Positions 11,340 through 19,773 of a stretch of 64,000 bases of DNA are shown here, one piece after another. Location: positions 114,092 to 178,091 of the forward strand of contig DLPB01000025.1 in assembly GCA_002479805.1 (NCBI GenBank). Direction: 5' to 3'. Both the position numbers and the translations under genes were made by a program. The number at the start of each line of letters is the position of its first letter. The first letter of the stretch is position 1. Source of the DNA: Micrococcales bacterium UBA7469 (GTDB lineage: Bacteria; Actinomycetota; Actinomycetes; Actinomycetales; Microbacteriaceae). The notes below the pieces were generated by a model that was not told the origin of the DNA, ran no database searches, and saw nothing but the letters and a program-made list of their open reading frames with translations.

Positions 11340-12800
11340 TTACTTGTCGCCGGCTAGCTTGTCGCGAAGGGCGGCAAGTGACTCGTCGTCTGCCAAGGTA
11401 CCCTCGGTTGACGCGGTTCCAGCGGAAGCGGTTGGCTCCTGTGCAGGTACTGCAGGTGCCTCTGGCAGTGCAGCTAGCTGAGCACGGGTTGCCTTGACCT
11501 GAGCCTTGTGAGTCTCCCAACGTGCGTGAGCCTCGGCGTATTCTGCCTCCCACTTCGCACGAGCCTCCTCGAAGCCAGCCTTCCACTCGTTGGTGGCTGG
11601 GTCGAAGCCCTCTGGGTAACGGTAGTTGCCGTTCTCGTCGTAGTCAGCGCTCATGCCGTAAAGCACTGGGTTGAAGTCGGTGCCCTCTGGGTCAACCTCG
11701 TCCAAAGCCTGCTTTAGGGATAGCGAGATGCGACGACGCTCTAGGTCGATGTCGATCAACTTAACGAATACGTCTTCGTTGACAGAAACCACCTGGTCGG
11801 CGTGCTCAACGTGCTTGGAGGATAGCTCCGAGATGTGAACTAGACCCTCGATGCCATCGGCAACGCGAACGAATGCGCCGAATGGAACGATCTTGGTGAC
11901 CTTGCCCGGGATGTACTGGCCAATGGCGTGAGTACGGGCGAACAGCTGCCATGGGTCTTCCTGGGTTGCCTTCAGCGATAGCGATACACGCTCGCGGTCG
12001 TTGTCAACCTCGAGAACCTCAACGGTAACTTCCTGGCCAACCTCAACAACCTCGCTGGCGTGCTCAATGTGCTTCCAGCTCAGCTCGGAAACGTGGACTA
12101 GACCGTCTACGCCACCTAGGTCGATGAAGGCACCGAAGTTTACGATCGAGGAAACCACACCGGTGCGAACCTGACCCTTGACTAGGTCGTTTAGGAAGGT
12201 GGTGCGGTTAGCGCTCTGGCTCTCCTCTAGAAGGGCGCGACGAGAAAGCACAACGTTGTTGCGGTTCTTGTCAAGCTCAAGAATCTTGGCCTCGACCTCG
12301 GTGCCAAGGTATGGACCTAGGTCGCGAACGCGGCGCAACTCGATTAGCGATGCAGGTAGGAAGCCTCGTAGACCGATGTCAACGATTACACCACCCTTAA
12401 CAACCTCGATAACGACACCCTTGACCACGCCATCGGCTTCCTTGATCTTCTCAACGTCGCCCCAGGCACGCTCGTACTGAGCACGCTTCTTGGAAAGAAT
12501 TAGTCGGCCTTCCTTGTCTTCCTTCTGAAGAACAAGTGCCTCGATTGCATCGCCAACCTTGACGATGTCATTTGGATCTGCATCCTGACGGATGGAGAGC
12601 TCGCGAACCGGGATAACACCCTCGGTCTTGTATCCGACGTCTACTAGGACCTCGTCGCGATCAATTTTTACGATGGTTCCAGAGATTAAGTCACCGTCGT
12701 TGAAGAATTTTAGGGTTGCTTCGACCGCTTTTAGGAAGTCTTCTGCTGAGCCAATGTCGTTTACTGCTACCTGCTTGTTAGCGGTCTTGTTGGTTGCCAT
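11340..12800 (-). CDS. rpsA: 30S ribosomal protein S1
   Basis: A 486-residue S1 with four S1/OB repeats: about 36-105 (GDLISGTIVKIDRDEVLVDVG), 122-190 (VVKGVVIEVVKGGVIVDIG), 206-276 (VRTGVVSSIVNFGAFIDLG) and 293-362 (IPGKVTKIVPFGAFVRVADG). After these comes an acidic, charged tail typical of actinobacterial S1. S1 helps the small subunit capture structured mRNA. The ATG at 12800 has no recognisable Shine-Dalgarno (preceding bases AATAACACCATAT), and the 130-bp leader carries several small inverted repeats. A strong terminator follows. Its position next to polA and coaE is the usual actinobacterial order. Confidence 0.97.
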   Translation of the reverse strand: MATNKTANKQVAVNDIGSAEDFLKAVEATLKFFNDGDLISGTIVKIDRDEVLVDVGYKTEGVIPVRELSIRQDADPNDIVKVGDAIEALVLQKEDKEGRLILSKKRAQYERAWGDVEKIKEADGVVKGVVIEVVKGGVIVDIGLRGFLPASLIELRRVRDLGPYLGTEVEAKILELDKNRNNVVLSRRALLEESQSANRTTFLNDLVKGQVRTGVVSSIVNFGAFIDLGGVDGLVHVSELSWKHIEHASEVVEVGQEVTVEVLEVDNDRERVSLSLKATQEDPWQLFARTHAIGQYIPGKVTKIVPFGAFVRVADGIEGLVHISELSSKHVEHADQVVSVNEDVFVKLIDIDLERRRISLSLKQALDEVDPEGTDFNPVLYGMSADYDENGNYRYPEGFDPATNEWKAGFEEARAKWEAEYAEAHARWETHKAQVKATRAQLAALPEAPAVPAQEPTASAGTASTEGTLADDESLAALRDKLAGDK

Positions 12801-12869
12801 ATATGGTGTTATTCACTTTGTTTTACTCGGGCCGCGTCAAACCAAAAACCTTAGAAAAGCTTTCCGATT

Positions 12870-12917
12870 TGTCCGGCGATTGGACAGGGATTTCGTGCCA
12901 AATGGCACTTGCGCAAG
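12870..12917 (-). promoter_or_regulatory. Inverted repeats in the rpsA leader
   Basis: Three inverted repeats lie between polA and rpsA, the first two sharing one base. They are a perfect palindrome CTTGCGCAAG (12908-12917), GTGCCA-TT-TGGCAC (12895-12908) and TGTCC...GGACA (12870-12886). The rest of the 130-bp spacer is A/T-rich with a TTGACG element but no matching -10 at normal spacing. They may be RNA hairpins for S1 self-control, a polA 3' structure or an operator; the sequence alone does not decide. Confidence 0.4.
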
Positions 12918-12930
12918 CTTACAGGTATTT

Positions 12931-15618
12931 CTAGTGCCCTGCTAGTTCCCAGTTGGCACCAATTCCAATGTGCACCTCAAGTGGTACCGACAACTTAGCG
13001 ACATCGCTCATCGCCTCGATGGCCAGGGCTTTTAGCTGCTCTAACTCTCCCGGTGCCACTGCAAATACCAACTCATCGTGAACCTGAAGCAACATTTGCG
13101 ACTTCAGGCCAGCCGAAAGCATCAAGCCGTGCACCTTGATCATCGCGAGCTTCATGATGTCTGCGGCGGTGCCTTGAATTGGGGCATTTAGGGCAGCCCG
13201 TCTGGCATTTTCGCGCAGCTGGAAAATCTTGGAATTTAGATCCGGGAACGGCCTTCTGCGACCGTAAACCGTAGTCGTATATCCCAGCGTTTTGGCCTTT
13301 TGAACAACCTGGTCGAGGTAGGTCTTTACGCCACCAAATCGAGCAAAGTAATCCGCCATCAATTGCTTGGCCTCTTTACTATCGATTCGCAGCTGTCTCG
13401 CCAGACCATACTCGCTCAGCCCGTAAACCAGACCGTAACTCATGGCCTTGACCTTGGAGCGCATTTGAGAAGTAACCTCGGATGGCTCTACTCCGTAGAT
13501 TCGGGCTCCAACAAAACTGTGCAGGTCCTCCCCCAGGTTGAAGGCTTCGATCAGGCCCTGATCCCCAGACAGGTGGGCCATGATGCGCATTTCAATCTGC
13601 GAGTAGTCAGCCGTCAGTAGGGTCTCAAAACCAGCTCCGGCGACAAATGCACTTCTAAGCTTTTGCCCCCTGGCGGTCTTGATCGGGATGTTTTGAAGAT
13701 TTGGGTTTTCGCTGCTCAGGCGACCGGTCGCGGTTCCAACCTGAGAGTAGGTGGTGTGGATCCGTCCGTCAGTCTCAATCGCCTTTATGAGGGTTTCTGC
13801 CATCTGGCGCAGTTTGGTTGCGTCCCGGTGGGCTAGAAGTCGTTCCAGAAAAGGGTGCTCGGTCTGTTCGTAAAGCGTGGCAAGCGCCTCGGCGTTGGTG
13901 GAGAAGCCGGTTTTTACGCTCCTGGTGCCCTGCATGCCAAGCTCTTCAAACAAGACGGTCTGGAGCTGCTTCGGACTTGCCAGGTTTACCTCATGGCCGA
14001 TTATTGCGTAGGCCTCTCTGGCAACCTGGTCGACCTCTTTGGTTAGCTCGTCGAACTGTTGCTCGAGATTGGCGCGATCAACGGCAATACCCAGCTGCTC
14101 CATTTGGGCCAGCGCAACGCTGGCGGGCAGCTCGATGTCGCGGTAAACACCCAGGGAACCCTCCGACTCCAACTGTGCTACCGCGAGCCTGGTCAAAACC
14201 GCATAAATCCAGGCATCCAGCGACGGGTCGCTCTCGGCAAAGAGCTCATTGGCATCCTGCCTTGCGATGTCGATTCCGGCGTACGTGCGAATCAGTGCAT
14301 CTGGGTTTAAGTCTTTGGTGAGTGGATCTAGCAGGTAGCAGGCCAGCATTGGATCGTCACCGATGCTGCCGAGCGTTATGCCAATCGAATTCAGCTGCTT
14401 GGAAAGCTCCTTAAAGTTCCAGGTGCCAAAGCCACCTTCCGTTAGTAGCTGACTCGGATCCCCAGCTCCATCCCAATTCAAGCGCTTGGTGAGGGTCGCC
14501 GCTCCCAGGCCGACAACCTTCTGATTGGCAATCTCAACTTTGACGAAAGTAGCTTCGTCGGCAATTAACTTGGCAACCTCACCCAAGCTGGCTGTTTCTG
14601 GCTCTACTGGTTGCGAAGGCAGTGAGGCCACCAGCTCGCTAGCGGCCGTGGAAATTGGTTCTGCAGCCAAGGTCTCTTGGACCTTGTCCGGCTCAATCCT
14701 TGCGCTGATGACTTTGTGCTGCGAGCCGTTGGTGCCGCGCAGCTTCAGCACCCTGGTTAGCAGCGTTCTAAAGGAGAGCTTCGCGAAGACCTCCTTTACC
14801 TGATCTTCGTTCACCGCACCAAGTTCAAGATCATTCAGTGAAAACTCGAATTCCAGGTCTCGCAGTAGGTGGTTTAGTCTGCGATTTCTGACCGCAAGCT
14901 CCTTGTGCTCGCGCAGGCTTTCGCCCACCTTGCCTGAAATTTGATCGGCATTGTCCAAGATTGCCTGCAGCGAACCGTACTCCTGAATCCATTTCGCTGC
15001 TGTTTTTGGCCCAACGCCGGGAATGCCCTTGAGGTTGTCTGAGGTCTCCCCCACCAAAGCCGCTAGCTCTGGATATTGCTTGGCATGAACCCCGTATTTT
15101 TCAACCACCGCTGCATCATCCATGCGGGCGAGGTTTAGCACGCCCTTGACTGGATAAAGGATTGTCACCTCTTCGGTAATCAACTGGAAGGTATCGCGAT
15201 CACCGGAAACCACAAGAACCCGCATGCCAGCTTCTTCGCCCTTGACGCTCAGCGATGCAATCAAATCATCGGCTTCAAACATCTCTCGCGAGACACTGGT
15301 GATGTTCATGGCGGTGAGAGCCTCGACCAATAGCTCGGTCTGGCCCATGAATTCGGGCGGGGTCTCGCCCCTGGTGCCCTTGTACTCAGGCAGTTCCTGA
15401 GTTCTGAAACTTTCGCGCGAAACATCGAATGCCACGCAGAGGTGGGTTGGCTTCTCAAGCTCCAATATGTTGAGCATCATCGAAATGAAACCGTGCACCG
15501 CGTTGGTGTGCTGACCGGCTGCATTTTTGAAGTTATCTGGGCTGAGAGCATAGAAGGCCCGGAATGCCAGCGAGTGACCGTCAATCAGTAAAAGGGTAGG
15601 CTTTTCGCTAGCGCTCAT
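12931..15618 (-). CDS. polA: DNA polymerase I
   Basis: About 895 residues from the ATG at 15618; an in-frame TTG at 15648 would add 10 residues but is less likely. The N-terminal 5'-3' exonuclease (LLLIDGHSLAFRAFYAL at the start; VSGDRDTFQL; helix-hairpin-helix GIPGVGPKTA) is followed by a degenerate 3'-5' exonuclease region and a complete polymerase domain (motif A TADYSQIEMRIMAHLSGD, O-helix RSKVKAMSYGLVYGLSEYG, motif C QVHDELVF). The usual proofreading DxE pair is not visible in the middle domain, as in mycobacterial and Taq enzymes. It fills gaps in excision repair and replaces Okazaki primers. It is divergent from the thioesterase gene, with 33 bp between starts. Confidence 0.96.
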   Translation of the reverse strand: MSASEKPTLLLIDGHSLAFRAFYALSPDNFKNAAGQHTNAVHGFISMMLNILELEKPTHLCVAFDVSRESFRTQELPEYKGTRGETPPEFMGQTELLVEALTAMNITSVSREMFEADDLIASLSVKGEEAGMRVLVVSGDRDTFQLITEEVTILYPVKGVLNLARMDDAAVVEKYGVHAKQYPELAALVGETSDNLKGIPGVGPKTAAKWIQEYGSLQAILDNADQISGKVGESLREHKELAVRNRRLNHLLRDLEFEFSLNDLELGAVNEDQVKEVFAKLSFRTLLTRVLKLRGTNGSQHKVISARIEPDKVQETLAAEPISTAASELVASLPSQPVEPETASLGEVAKLIADEATFVKVEIANQKVVGLGAATLTKRLNWDGAGDPSQLLTEGGFGTWNFKELSKQLNSIGITLGSIGDDPMLACYLLDPLTKDLNPDALIRTYAGIDIARQDANELFAESDPSLDAWIYAVLTRLAVAQLESEGSLGVYRDIELPASVALAQMEQLGIAVDRANLEQQFDELTKEVDQVAREAYAIIGHEVNLASPKQLQTVLFEELGMQGTRSVKTGFSTNAEALATLYEQTEHPFLERLLAHRDATKLRQMAETLIKAIETDGRIHTTYSQVGTATGRLSSENPNLQNIPIKTARGQKLRSAFVAGAGFETLLTADYSQIEMRIMAHLSGDQGLIEAFNLGEDLHSFVGARIYGVEPSEVTSQMRSKVKAMSYGLVYGLSEYGLARQLRIDSKEAKQLMADYFARFGGVKTYLDQVVQKAKTLGYTTTVYGRRRPFPDLNSKIFQLRENARRAALNAPIQGTAADIMKLAMIKVHGLMLSAGLKSQMLLQVHDELVFAVAPGELEQLKALAIEAMSDVAKLSVPLEVHIGIGANWELAGH

Positions 15619-15651
15619 GCCCGCTAGCCTACTTCGCCGAGGAGTCAATTC

Positions 15652-16083
15652 ATGTCTGATAAGTCCATCAAAGCTTCCGACAGCGCACTAGAACTCCTCA
15701 AGCAACGCGGCCTTGGAGCGTTAGCTGAGAAGATGGGGATTCAGCTGCTGGAGCTCAGCGCTGAGCGCGCGGTTGCAACCATGCCGGTTTCTGGCAACAC
15801 TCAGCCGCTAGGTCTGCTGCACGGCGGTGCTCACGTGGTGCTTGCGGAGTCTCTTGGCTCGTTTGCCGCCAACGTTCACGCCCACCCTTGGGGCTATGCG
15901 GTTGGAATTGAGCTAAATGCCACCCATCACTCATCGATAACTGAGGGTTTAGTGACCGGCACTTGCGTTGCTATCAAATTAGGAAAAACGCTAACCAGTC
16001 ACGAGATCTCAATGACGGATGAGAGCGGAAGGCTGCTCTCCACGGTGAGAATCACCAATTTCATTCGCCCAAGGGGCGAATAG
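15652..16083 (+). CDS. PaaI-type hotdog-fold thioesterase
   Basis: A 143-residue single hotdog domain. The motif GLLHGGAHVVLAESLGSFAA is the catalytic helix region of the PaaI/YbgC-like acyl-CoA thioesterases, with the HGG turn and the acidic residue in AES expected for thioester hydrolysis. The substrate cannot be told; related actinobacterial proteins are annotated as aromatic or 1,4-dihydroxy-2-naphthoyl-CoA thioesterases. GAGGAG lies upstream of the ATG. It is one of the few plus-strand genes. Its promoter must lie within the 33-bp divergent spacer or the 5' end of polA. Its stop TAG abuts the convergent stop of the ANTAR regulator without a spacer. Confidence 0.88.
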   Translation: MSDKSIKASDSALELLKQRGLGALAEKMGIQLLELSAERAVATMPVSGNTQPLGLLHGGAHVVLAESLGSFAANVHAHPWGYAVGIELNATHHSSITEGLVTGTCVAIKLGKTLTSHEISMTDESGRLLSTVRITNFIRPRGE

Positions 16084-16662
16084 CTACTTATCCCCGAGCT
16101 GTTCGATTACGGCCTTGGCAACCTGCGCCATAGTTAGGCGTCGATCCATCGAAGCCTTCTGAATCCAGCGGAAAGATTCCGGTTCGGTAAGTTTCATTTT
16201 GGCTTGTAGTAAACCTTTTGCACGATCCATGAGCTTTCTGGTTTCTAGTCGATCGCTCAAATCGGCAATTTCAGCCTCTAGCGAGACCAGTTCTTCGTGG
16301 CGGCTCAGCGCGATTTGAACGGCAGGTAAAAGATCGGTTGGCTTGAATGGCTTTGTGACGTAGGCCATTGCTCCGGCCTCGGCGGCTCGGGCCACTAAAT
16401 CGGCTTGTGAAAACGCGGTCAGCAGGACAACGGGAATCTTCAGCTCACCGATCTTCTCTGCTGCGCTGATGCCATCAAGTTTTGGCATCTTGATGTCCAT
16501 GACGACCAGGTCAGGCTCTAACTCGGTGGCAAGCTTTATCGCCTCTTCGCCATCGGCACCCTCGCCGACAACTTCGTAGCCAGCCTCCTGCAAGGTCGCC
16601 ACCACATCCATGCGGATAAGACCTTCGTCTTCAACAACCACAACCCTGAGTGCATCTGCCAT
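16084..16662 (-). CDS. pdtaR: ANTAR-domain response regulator (PdtaR-like)
   Basis: A 192-residue response regulator with an N-terminal receiver domain (acidic pocket Glu11/Asp12, phosphoacceptor Asp56 in VVMDIKMP, switch Thr in LLTAF, Lys in VTKPF). Its C-terminal ANTAR three-helix RNA-binding domain spans about 125-186 (ETRKLMDRAKGLLQAKMKLTEPESFRWIQKASM, shown in part here by its key RAKGLLQ and AF/SFRWIQ features). ANTAR proteins bind paired RNA hairpins to stop transcription termination; mycobacterial PdtaR is activated by the histidine kinase PdtaS. No kinase gene lies nearby. A TATAAA box 8 bases before the ATG suggests a leaderless message. Confidence 0.93.
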   Translation of the reverse strand: MADALRVVVVEDEGLIRMDVVATLQEAGYEVVGEGADGEEAIKLATELEPDLVVMDIKMPKLDGISAAEKIGELKIPVVLLTAFSQADLVARAAEAGAMAYVTKPFKPTDLLPAVQIALSRHEELVSLEAEIADLSDRLETRKLMDRAKGLLQAKMKLTEPESFRWIQKASMDRRLTMAQVAKAVIEQLGDK

Positions 16663-16670
16663 GCGAATAC

Positions 16671-16676
16671 TTTATA
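16671..16676 (-). promoter_or_regulatory. Candidate -10 box for pdtaR
   Basis: TATAAA on the minus strand ends 8 bases before the pdtaR ATG and there is no Shine-Dalgarno between them, so the transcript would start at or next to the start codon. The -35 region is poor. Confidence 0.45.
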
Positions 16677-16697
16677 ACCAGAGCCGCAAACATCCGC

Positions 16698-16703
16698 TAG
16701 AAT
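16698..16703 (+). promoter_or_regulatory. Candidate -10 box for tRNA-Leu
   Basis: TAGAAT lies 10 bases upstream of the first base of the tRNA, at the distance expected for a -10 hexamer with a very short leader. No consensus -35 is seen 16-18 bases further up. Confidence 0.45.
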
Positions 16704-16713
16704 TTACAAGCTT

Positions 16714-16795
16714 GCCGGGATGGCGGAATGGTAGACGCGTCGCACTCAAAATGCGATGTCCTCTGGTCGTGTGGGTTCGAGTCCCACTCTCGGTA
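16714..16795 (+). tRNA. tRNA-Leu (anticodon CAA, decodes UUG)
   Basis: An 82-base class II tRNA. The acceptor GCCGGGA pairs with TCTCGGT. The D-loop contains GGAATGGTAGA. The anticodon stem TCGCA/TGCGA encloses the loop CTCAAAA, giving anticodon CAA. A long variable arm follows, and then the T-arm GTGGG-TTCGAGT-CCCAC. The discriminator is A at 16795 and the following bases are CAA, so the CCA end is not encoded. Class II structure plus the CAA anticodon make leucine secure. Confidence 0.96.
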
Positions 16796-16802
16796 CAAAA
16801 GA

Positions 16803-16828
16803 AAAAGCGGTGGTTTCCCACCGCTTTT
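16803..16828. terminator. Bidirectional terminator between tRNA-Leu and pyk
   Basis: AAAAGCGGTGG pairs with CCACCGCTTTT around a 4-base loop (TTTC on plus, GAAA on minus). It is an 11-bp perfect stem with T-rich flanks on both strands, so it can end the plus-strand tRNA transcript and the minus-strand pyk transcript. Confidence 0.88.
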
Positions 16829-16845
16829 CTTTATTTAAGCGCTTT

Positions 16846-18288
16846 TTAGTTGCCGTAACCAGGAGCTGCGAGGTGAACCGCATCTCCGACTCGGTGCACG
16901 CGCAAGCTGTTGGTAGAGCCAGGGATTCCTGGAGGCGAACCGGCAACAATTACGACCTCATCGCCAACACGGCACTTGCCGCTGGCTAGCACGATCTCAT
17001 CCACCTGGCGAATCATCTCATCAGTGTGCTTCACCTTGTCGACCTTGAAGGTGGTTGCTCCCCAAACCAAAGCCAGCTTGCGGCGAACTTCTTCACTCGG
17101 GGTGAAGGCCAGCACCGGGACGCTCGAGCGTAGGCGTGAGACGCGTCGCAGGGTGTCTCCCGACTCAGTGAACACACAGACGTACTTCGAGCCAAGCAGC
17201 TCGGCAATCTCCATGGCCGCTAGCACAACCGCTCCGGAGTGAGTGTGTGGCTTGGTGCCAAGCGCTGGGATACGGTCTAGGCCGTTCTCCTCGGTTGACT
17301 CGATGATGCGGGCCATGGTCTGTACGGTCTCGATTGGGTACTCTCCCACCGAAGTCTCACCGGAGAGCATCAGGGCGTCAGCACCGTCAAGCACCGCGTT
17401 TGCAACGTCCGACGCCTCTGCGCGGGTTGGGCGAGATGCGCTAATCATGGTTTCAAGCATCTGGGTGGCGACGATTACCGGCTTTGCCCAGCGACGAGAG
17501 AGTTCAACCGCACGCTTTTGCACCAGTGGAACCTGCTCCAAAGGCAGTTCCACGCCGAGGTCTCCGCGGGCAACCATCACACCGTCAAAGGCATCGATGA
17601 TTTCCTCAAGAGCGTCTACCGCCTGTGGCTTTTCAATCTTGGCGATGGTCGGGATGAAGCGACCCTCTTCAGCCATGATCTCGTGAACACGAACGATGTC
17701 CTTGGCGTTTCGAACGAAGCTGAGGGCGATCATGTCGGCACCGAGCTTTAGGGCCCAGCGCAGGTCGTCTTCATCTTTTTCGCTCAAAGCTGGAACGTTG
17801 ACCGCAACGCCAGGCAGGTTAATTCCCTTGTTGTTTGAAACTGGGCCGCCCACCTCAACCACACAGGTCACGGTGGTGGCGTCTACGGCAGTTGCGCGAA
17901 GACCGATGCGACCATCGTCGATCAATAGCTGATCCCCAGGCTTCACGTCACCTGGCAGACCCTTGTAAGTCGTGGAGCAAATGTTGACATCGCCCTGAAT
18001 GTCATCGGTGGTGATCTTAAAGGTAGCGCCATTCACCAGGGTGACCTTGTCCTCGGCAAAACGGCCGAGTCTGATCTTTGGACCCTGAAGGTCGACCAAG
18101 ATTCCAACGCTCTTGCCGACGTCAGCGGCAGCCTTGCGAATGGTGGCGTAAACGCCCTCGTGAACCTCGTGTGAGCCGTGGCTGAGGTTCATGCGGGCAA
18201 CGTCAACGCCCGCTTCAATAACGGCTTTTGCCTTTTCGTACTCTGCAATTGCAGGGCCGAATGTTGCCACAATTTTGGCGCGTCTCAT
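16846..18288 (-). CDS. pyk: Pyruvate kinase
   Basis: A 480-residue pyruvate kinase that makes ATP and pyruvate from phosphoenolpyruvate. The N-terminal RAKIVATFGPA, MNLSHGS (substrate/K+ region), the active-site strand IAKIEKPQAVD and the VMVARGDLGVELP signature are all present, followed by the C-terminal allosteric domain (about 350-480). It is the last gene of the long minus-strand run, 27 bp after gltD, and ends at the bidirectional terminator. Its ATG follows a short A/T-rich spacer without an obvious promoter. Confidence 0.97.
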   Translation of the reverse strand: MRRAKIVATFGPAIAEYEKAKAVIEAGVDVARMNLSHGSHEVHEGVYATIRKAAADVGKSVGILVDLQGPKIRLGRFAEDKVTLVNGATFKITTDDIQGDVNICSTTYKGLPGDVKPGDQLLIDDGRIGLRATAVDATTVTCVVEVGGPVSNNKGINLPGVAVNVPALSEKDEDDLRWALKLGADMIALSFVRNAKDIVRVHEIMAEEGRFIPTIAKIEKPQAVDALEEIIDAFDGVMVARGDLGVELPLEQVPLVQKRAVELSRRWAKPVIVATQMLETMISASRPTRAEASDVANAVLDGADALMLSGETSVGEYPIETVQTMARIIESTEENGLDRIPALGTKPHTHSGAVVLAAMEIAELLGSKYVCVFTESGDTLRRVSRLRSSVPVLAFTPSEEVRRKLALVWGATTFKVDKVKHTDEMIRQVDEIVLASGKCRVGDEVVIVAGSPPGIPGSTNSLRVHRVGDAVHLAAPGYGN

Positions 18289-18315
18289 TTATAACTACTT
18301 ACCTTTTCAAATTGG

Positions 18316-19773
18316 TTAGCTGTAAACCGAAATTGGTCTATCAGTTGGCTTCACTGGGAAGGGAAGCCCTGTCTCACCTTCGAGATATTCGTCGATCGCG
18401 GCAGCGGCGGCACGACCTTCGGCTATAGCCCAAACTATCAGGCTTTGCCCTCTTCCTGCGTCACCTGCGGCAAACAATCCGTCTGCCACTTTGTAACGCC
18501 CGTCTCGCGCCACATTGCCCCTGCTATCAAGCGGAGCCTGCAACTGAGAAGTTAGTTCACTGGTCTCTGGACCAACAAAACCGAGTGCCAGGAAGACCAG
18601 GTCAGCCGGCAAAATGCGCTCGGTGCCAGCTTTCGGCACACGCTTTCCATCAACGAACTCGGTATCCGCAACCTTCACACCGGTAAGCACACCGTTTTCG
18701 CCCACGAACTCTACGGTCGAGTGCAGGTACTTACGCTCGCCAAATTCCTCGTGGGCGGATGCCACCTCAAAAAGATTGGGCATCATCGGCCAGGGCTGGT
18801 CTTCGGTACGTTCGCTCGGTGGCTTGGTGCCGATCGCTAAAGTGGTCACGCTCAACGCTCCCTGCCGGGTCGCGGTGCCGAGGCAGTCTGCTCCGGTATC
18901 GCCACCACCGAGGATGATGACATGCTTTCCTTGAGCGCTGATCTGCTCGGCCAGCACATCGCCAGCCACGGCCTTATTTGCCTGAGACAGATACTGCATT
19001 GCAAAGTGAACACCGCTCAGGTCCCTGCCGGCAACATTCAAATCGCGCGGAATCATGGCTCCAGTGGCAATCAGCACGGCGTCATAACGCTTTTGCAGCT
19101 CGTCCCAACTGATGTCGACACCGACATTGACCGAGGTTCTAAAACGGGTGCCTTCGGCCTCCATTTGTGCCACGCGACGATCAATGTGGTGCTTTTCCAT
19201 CTTGAAATCTGGAATGCCATAGCGCAACAGGCCACCGATGCGATCATCGCGCTCGTAAACGGCCACGGTGTGGCCGGCTCTAGTTAGCTGCTGGGCAGCT
19301 GCAAGTCCGGCAGGTCCAGAACCAACTACCGCGACGGTCTTGCCGGTAAGGCGCTCCGGAACGCTCGGGGTCACAAAGCCATTGTCGAAAGCGTCATCAA
19401 TGATCGAAACCTCGATCTCCTTGATGGTAACCGCGGGTTGATTGATGCCCAGCACACAGGAACTCTCGCACGGTGCGGGGCAGAGTCTGCCGGTGAACTC
19501 TGGGAAGTTGTTCGTAGCGTGCAGCCGGTCAATTGCCTCACGGTTGCGCCCGCGGTGGGTTAGGTCATTCCACTCTGGAATCAAATTGCCAAGTGGGCAA
19601 CCGTGGTGGCAGAACGGAATACCGCAGTCCATGCAGCGCGAAGCCTGGCGAACGATGGTTTCACCGTTGCGCTCGGCATAAACCTCTTTCCAGTCCTTGA
19701 TGCGAACCGGAACCGGTCTTCTTGGAGCGGTCTCTCGCTCGGTTACCTTGATAAAGCCCTTTGGGTCAGCCAC
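18316..19773 (-). CDS. gltD: Glutamate synthase small subunit
   Basis: A 485-residue beta subunit of NADPH-dependent glutamate synthase, which feeds electrons from NADPH to the large subunit. The N-terminal ferredoxin-like domain has cysteine clusters [17 protein letters not shown] (about 47-63) and CPAPCESSC (about 97-105) for iron-sulfur clusters. The FAD motif [10 protein letters not shown] is near 150 and the NADPH motif [11 protein letters not shown] near 290. The gene overlaps the 3' end of gltB by 8 bp, as expected for equal production of the two subunits. Confidence 0.97.
   Translation of the reverse strand: MADPKGFIKVTERETAPRRPVPVRIKDWKEVYAERNGETIVRQASRCMDCGIPFCHHGCPLGNLIPEWNDLTHRGRNREAIDRLHATNNFPEFTGRLCPAPCESSCVLGINQPAVTIKEIEVSIIDDAFDNGFVTPSVPERLTGKTVAVVGSGPAGLAAAQQLTRAGHTVAVYERDDRIGGLLRYGIPDFKMEKHHIDRRVAQMEAEGTRFRTSVNVGVDISWDELQKRYDAVLIATGAMIPRDLNVAGRDLSGVHFAMQYLSQANKAVAGDVLAEQISAQGKHVIILGGGDTGADCLGTATRQGALSVTTLAIGTKPPSERTEDQPWPMMPNLFEVASAHEEFGERKYLHSTVEFVGENGVLTGVKVADTEFVDGKRVPKAGTERILPADLVFLALGFVGPETSELTSQLQAPLDSRGNVARDGRYKVADGLFAAGDAGRGQSLIVWAIAEGRAAAAAIDEYLEGETGLPFPVKPTDRPISVYS

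Noticed and set aside
13818..14321. 167-codon open frame on the plus strand opposite polA
   Set aside because: It lies wholly antisense to the conserved polymerase gene, its translation is arginine/proline/tryptophan-rich without any family motif, and it has no ribosome binding site. It is a frame shadow, as are other long antisense frames such as 34495-34992 (opposite fmt) and 17243-17686 (opposite pyk).
16714..16795. tRNA gene as an integration site
   Set aside because: No integrase, no direct repeat of the tRNA 3' end and no foreign-looking genes lie nearby; both flanks are conserved core genes.
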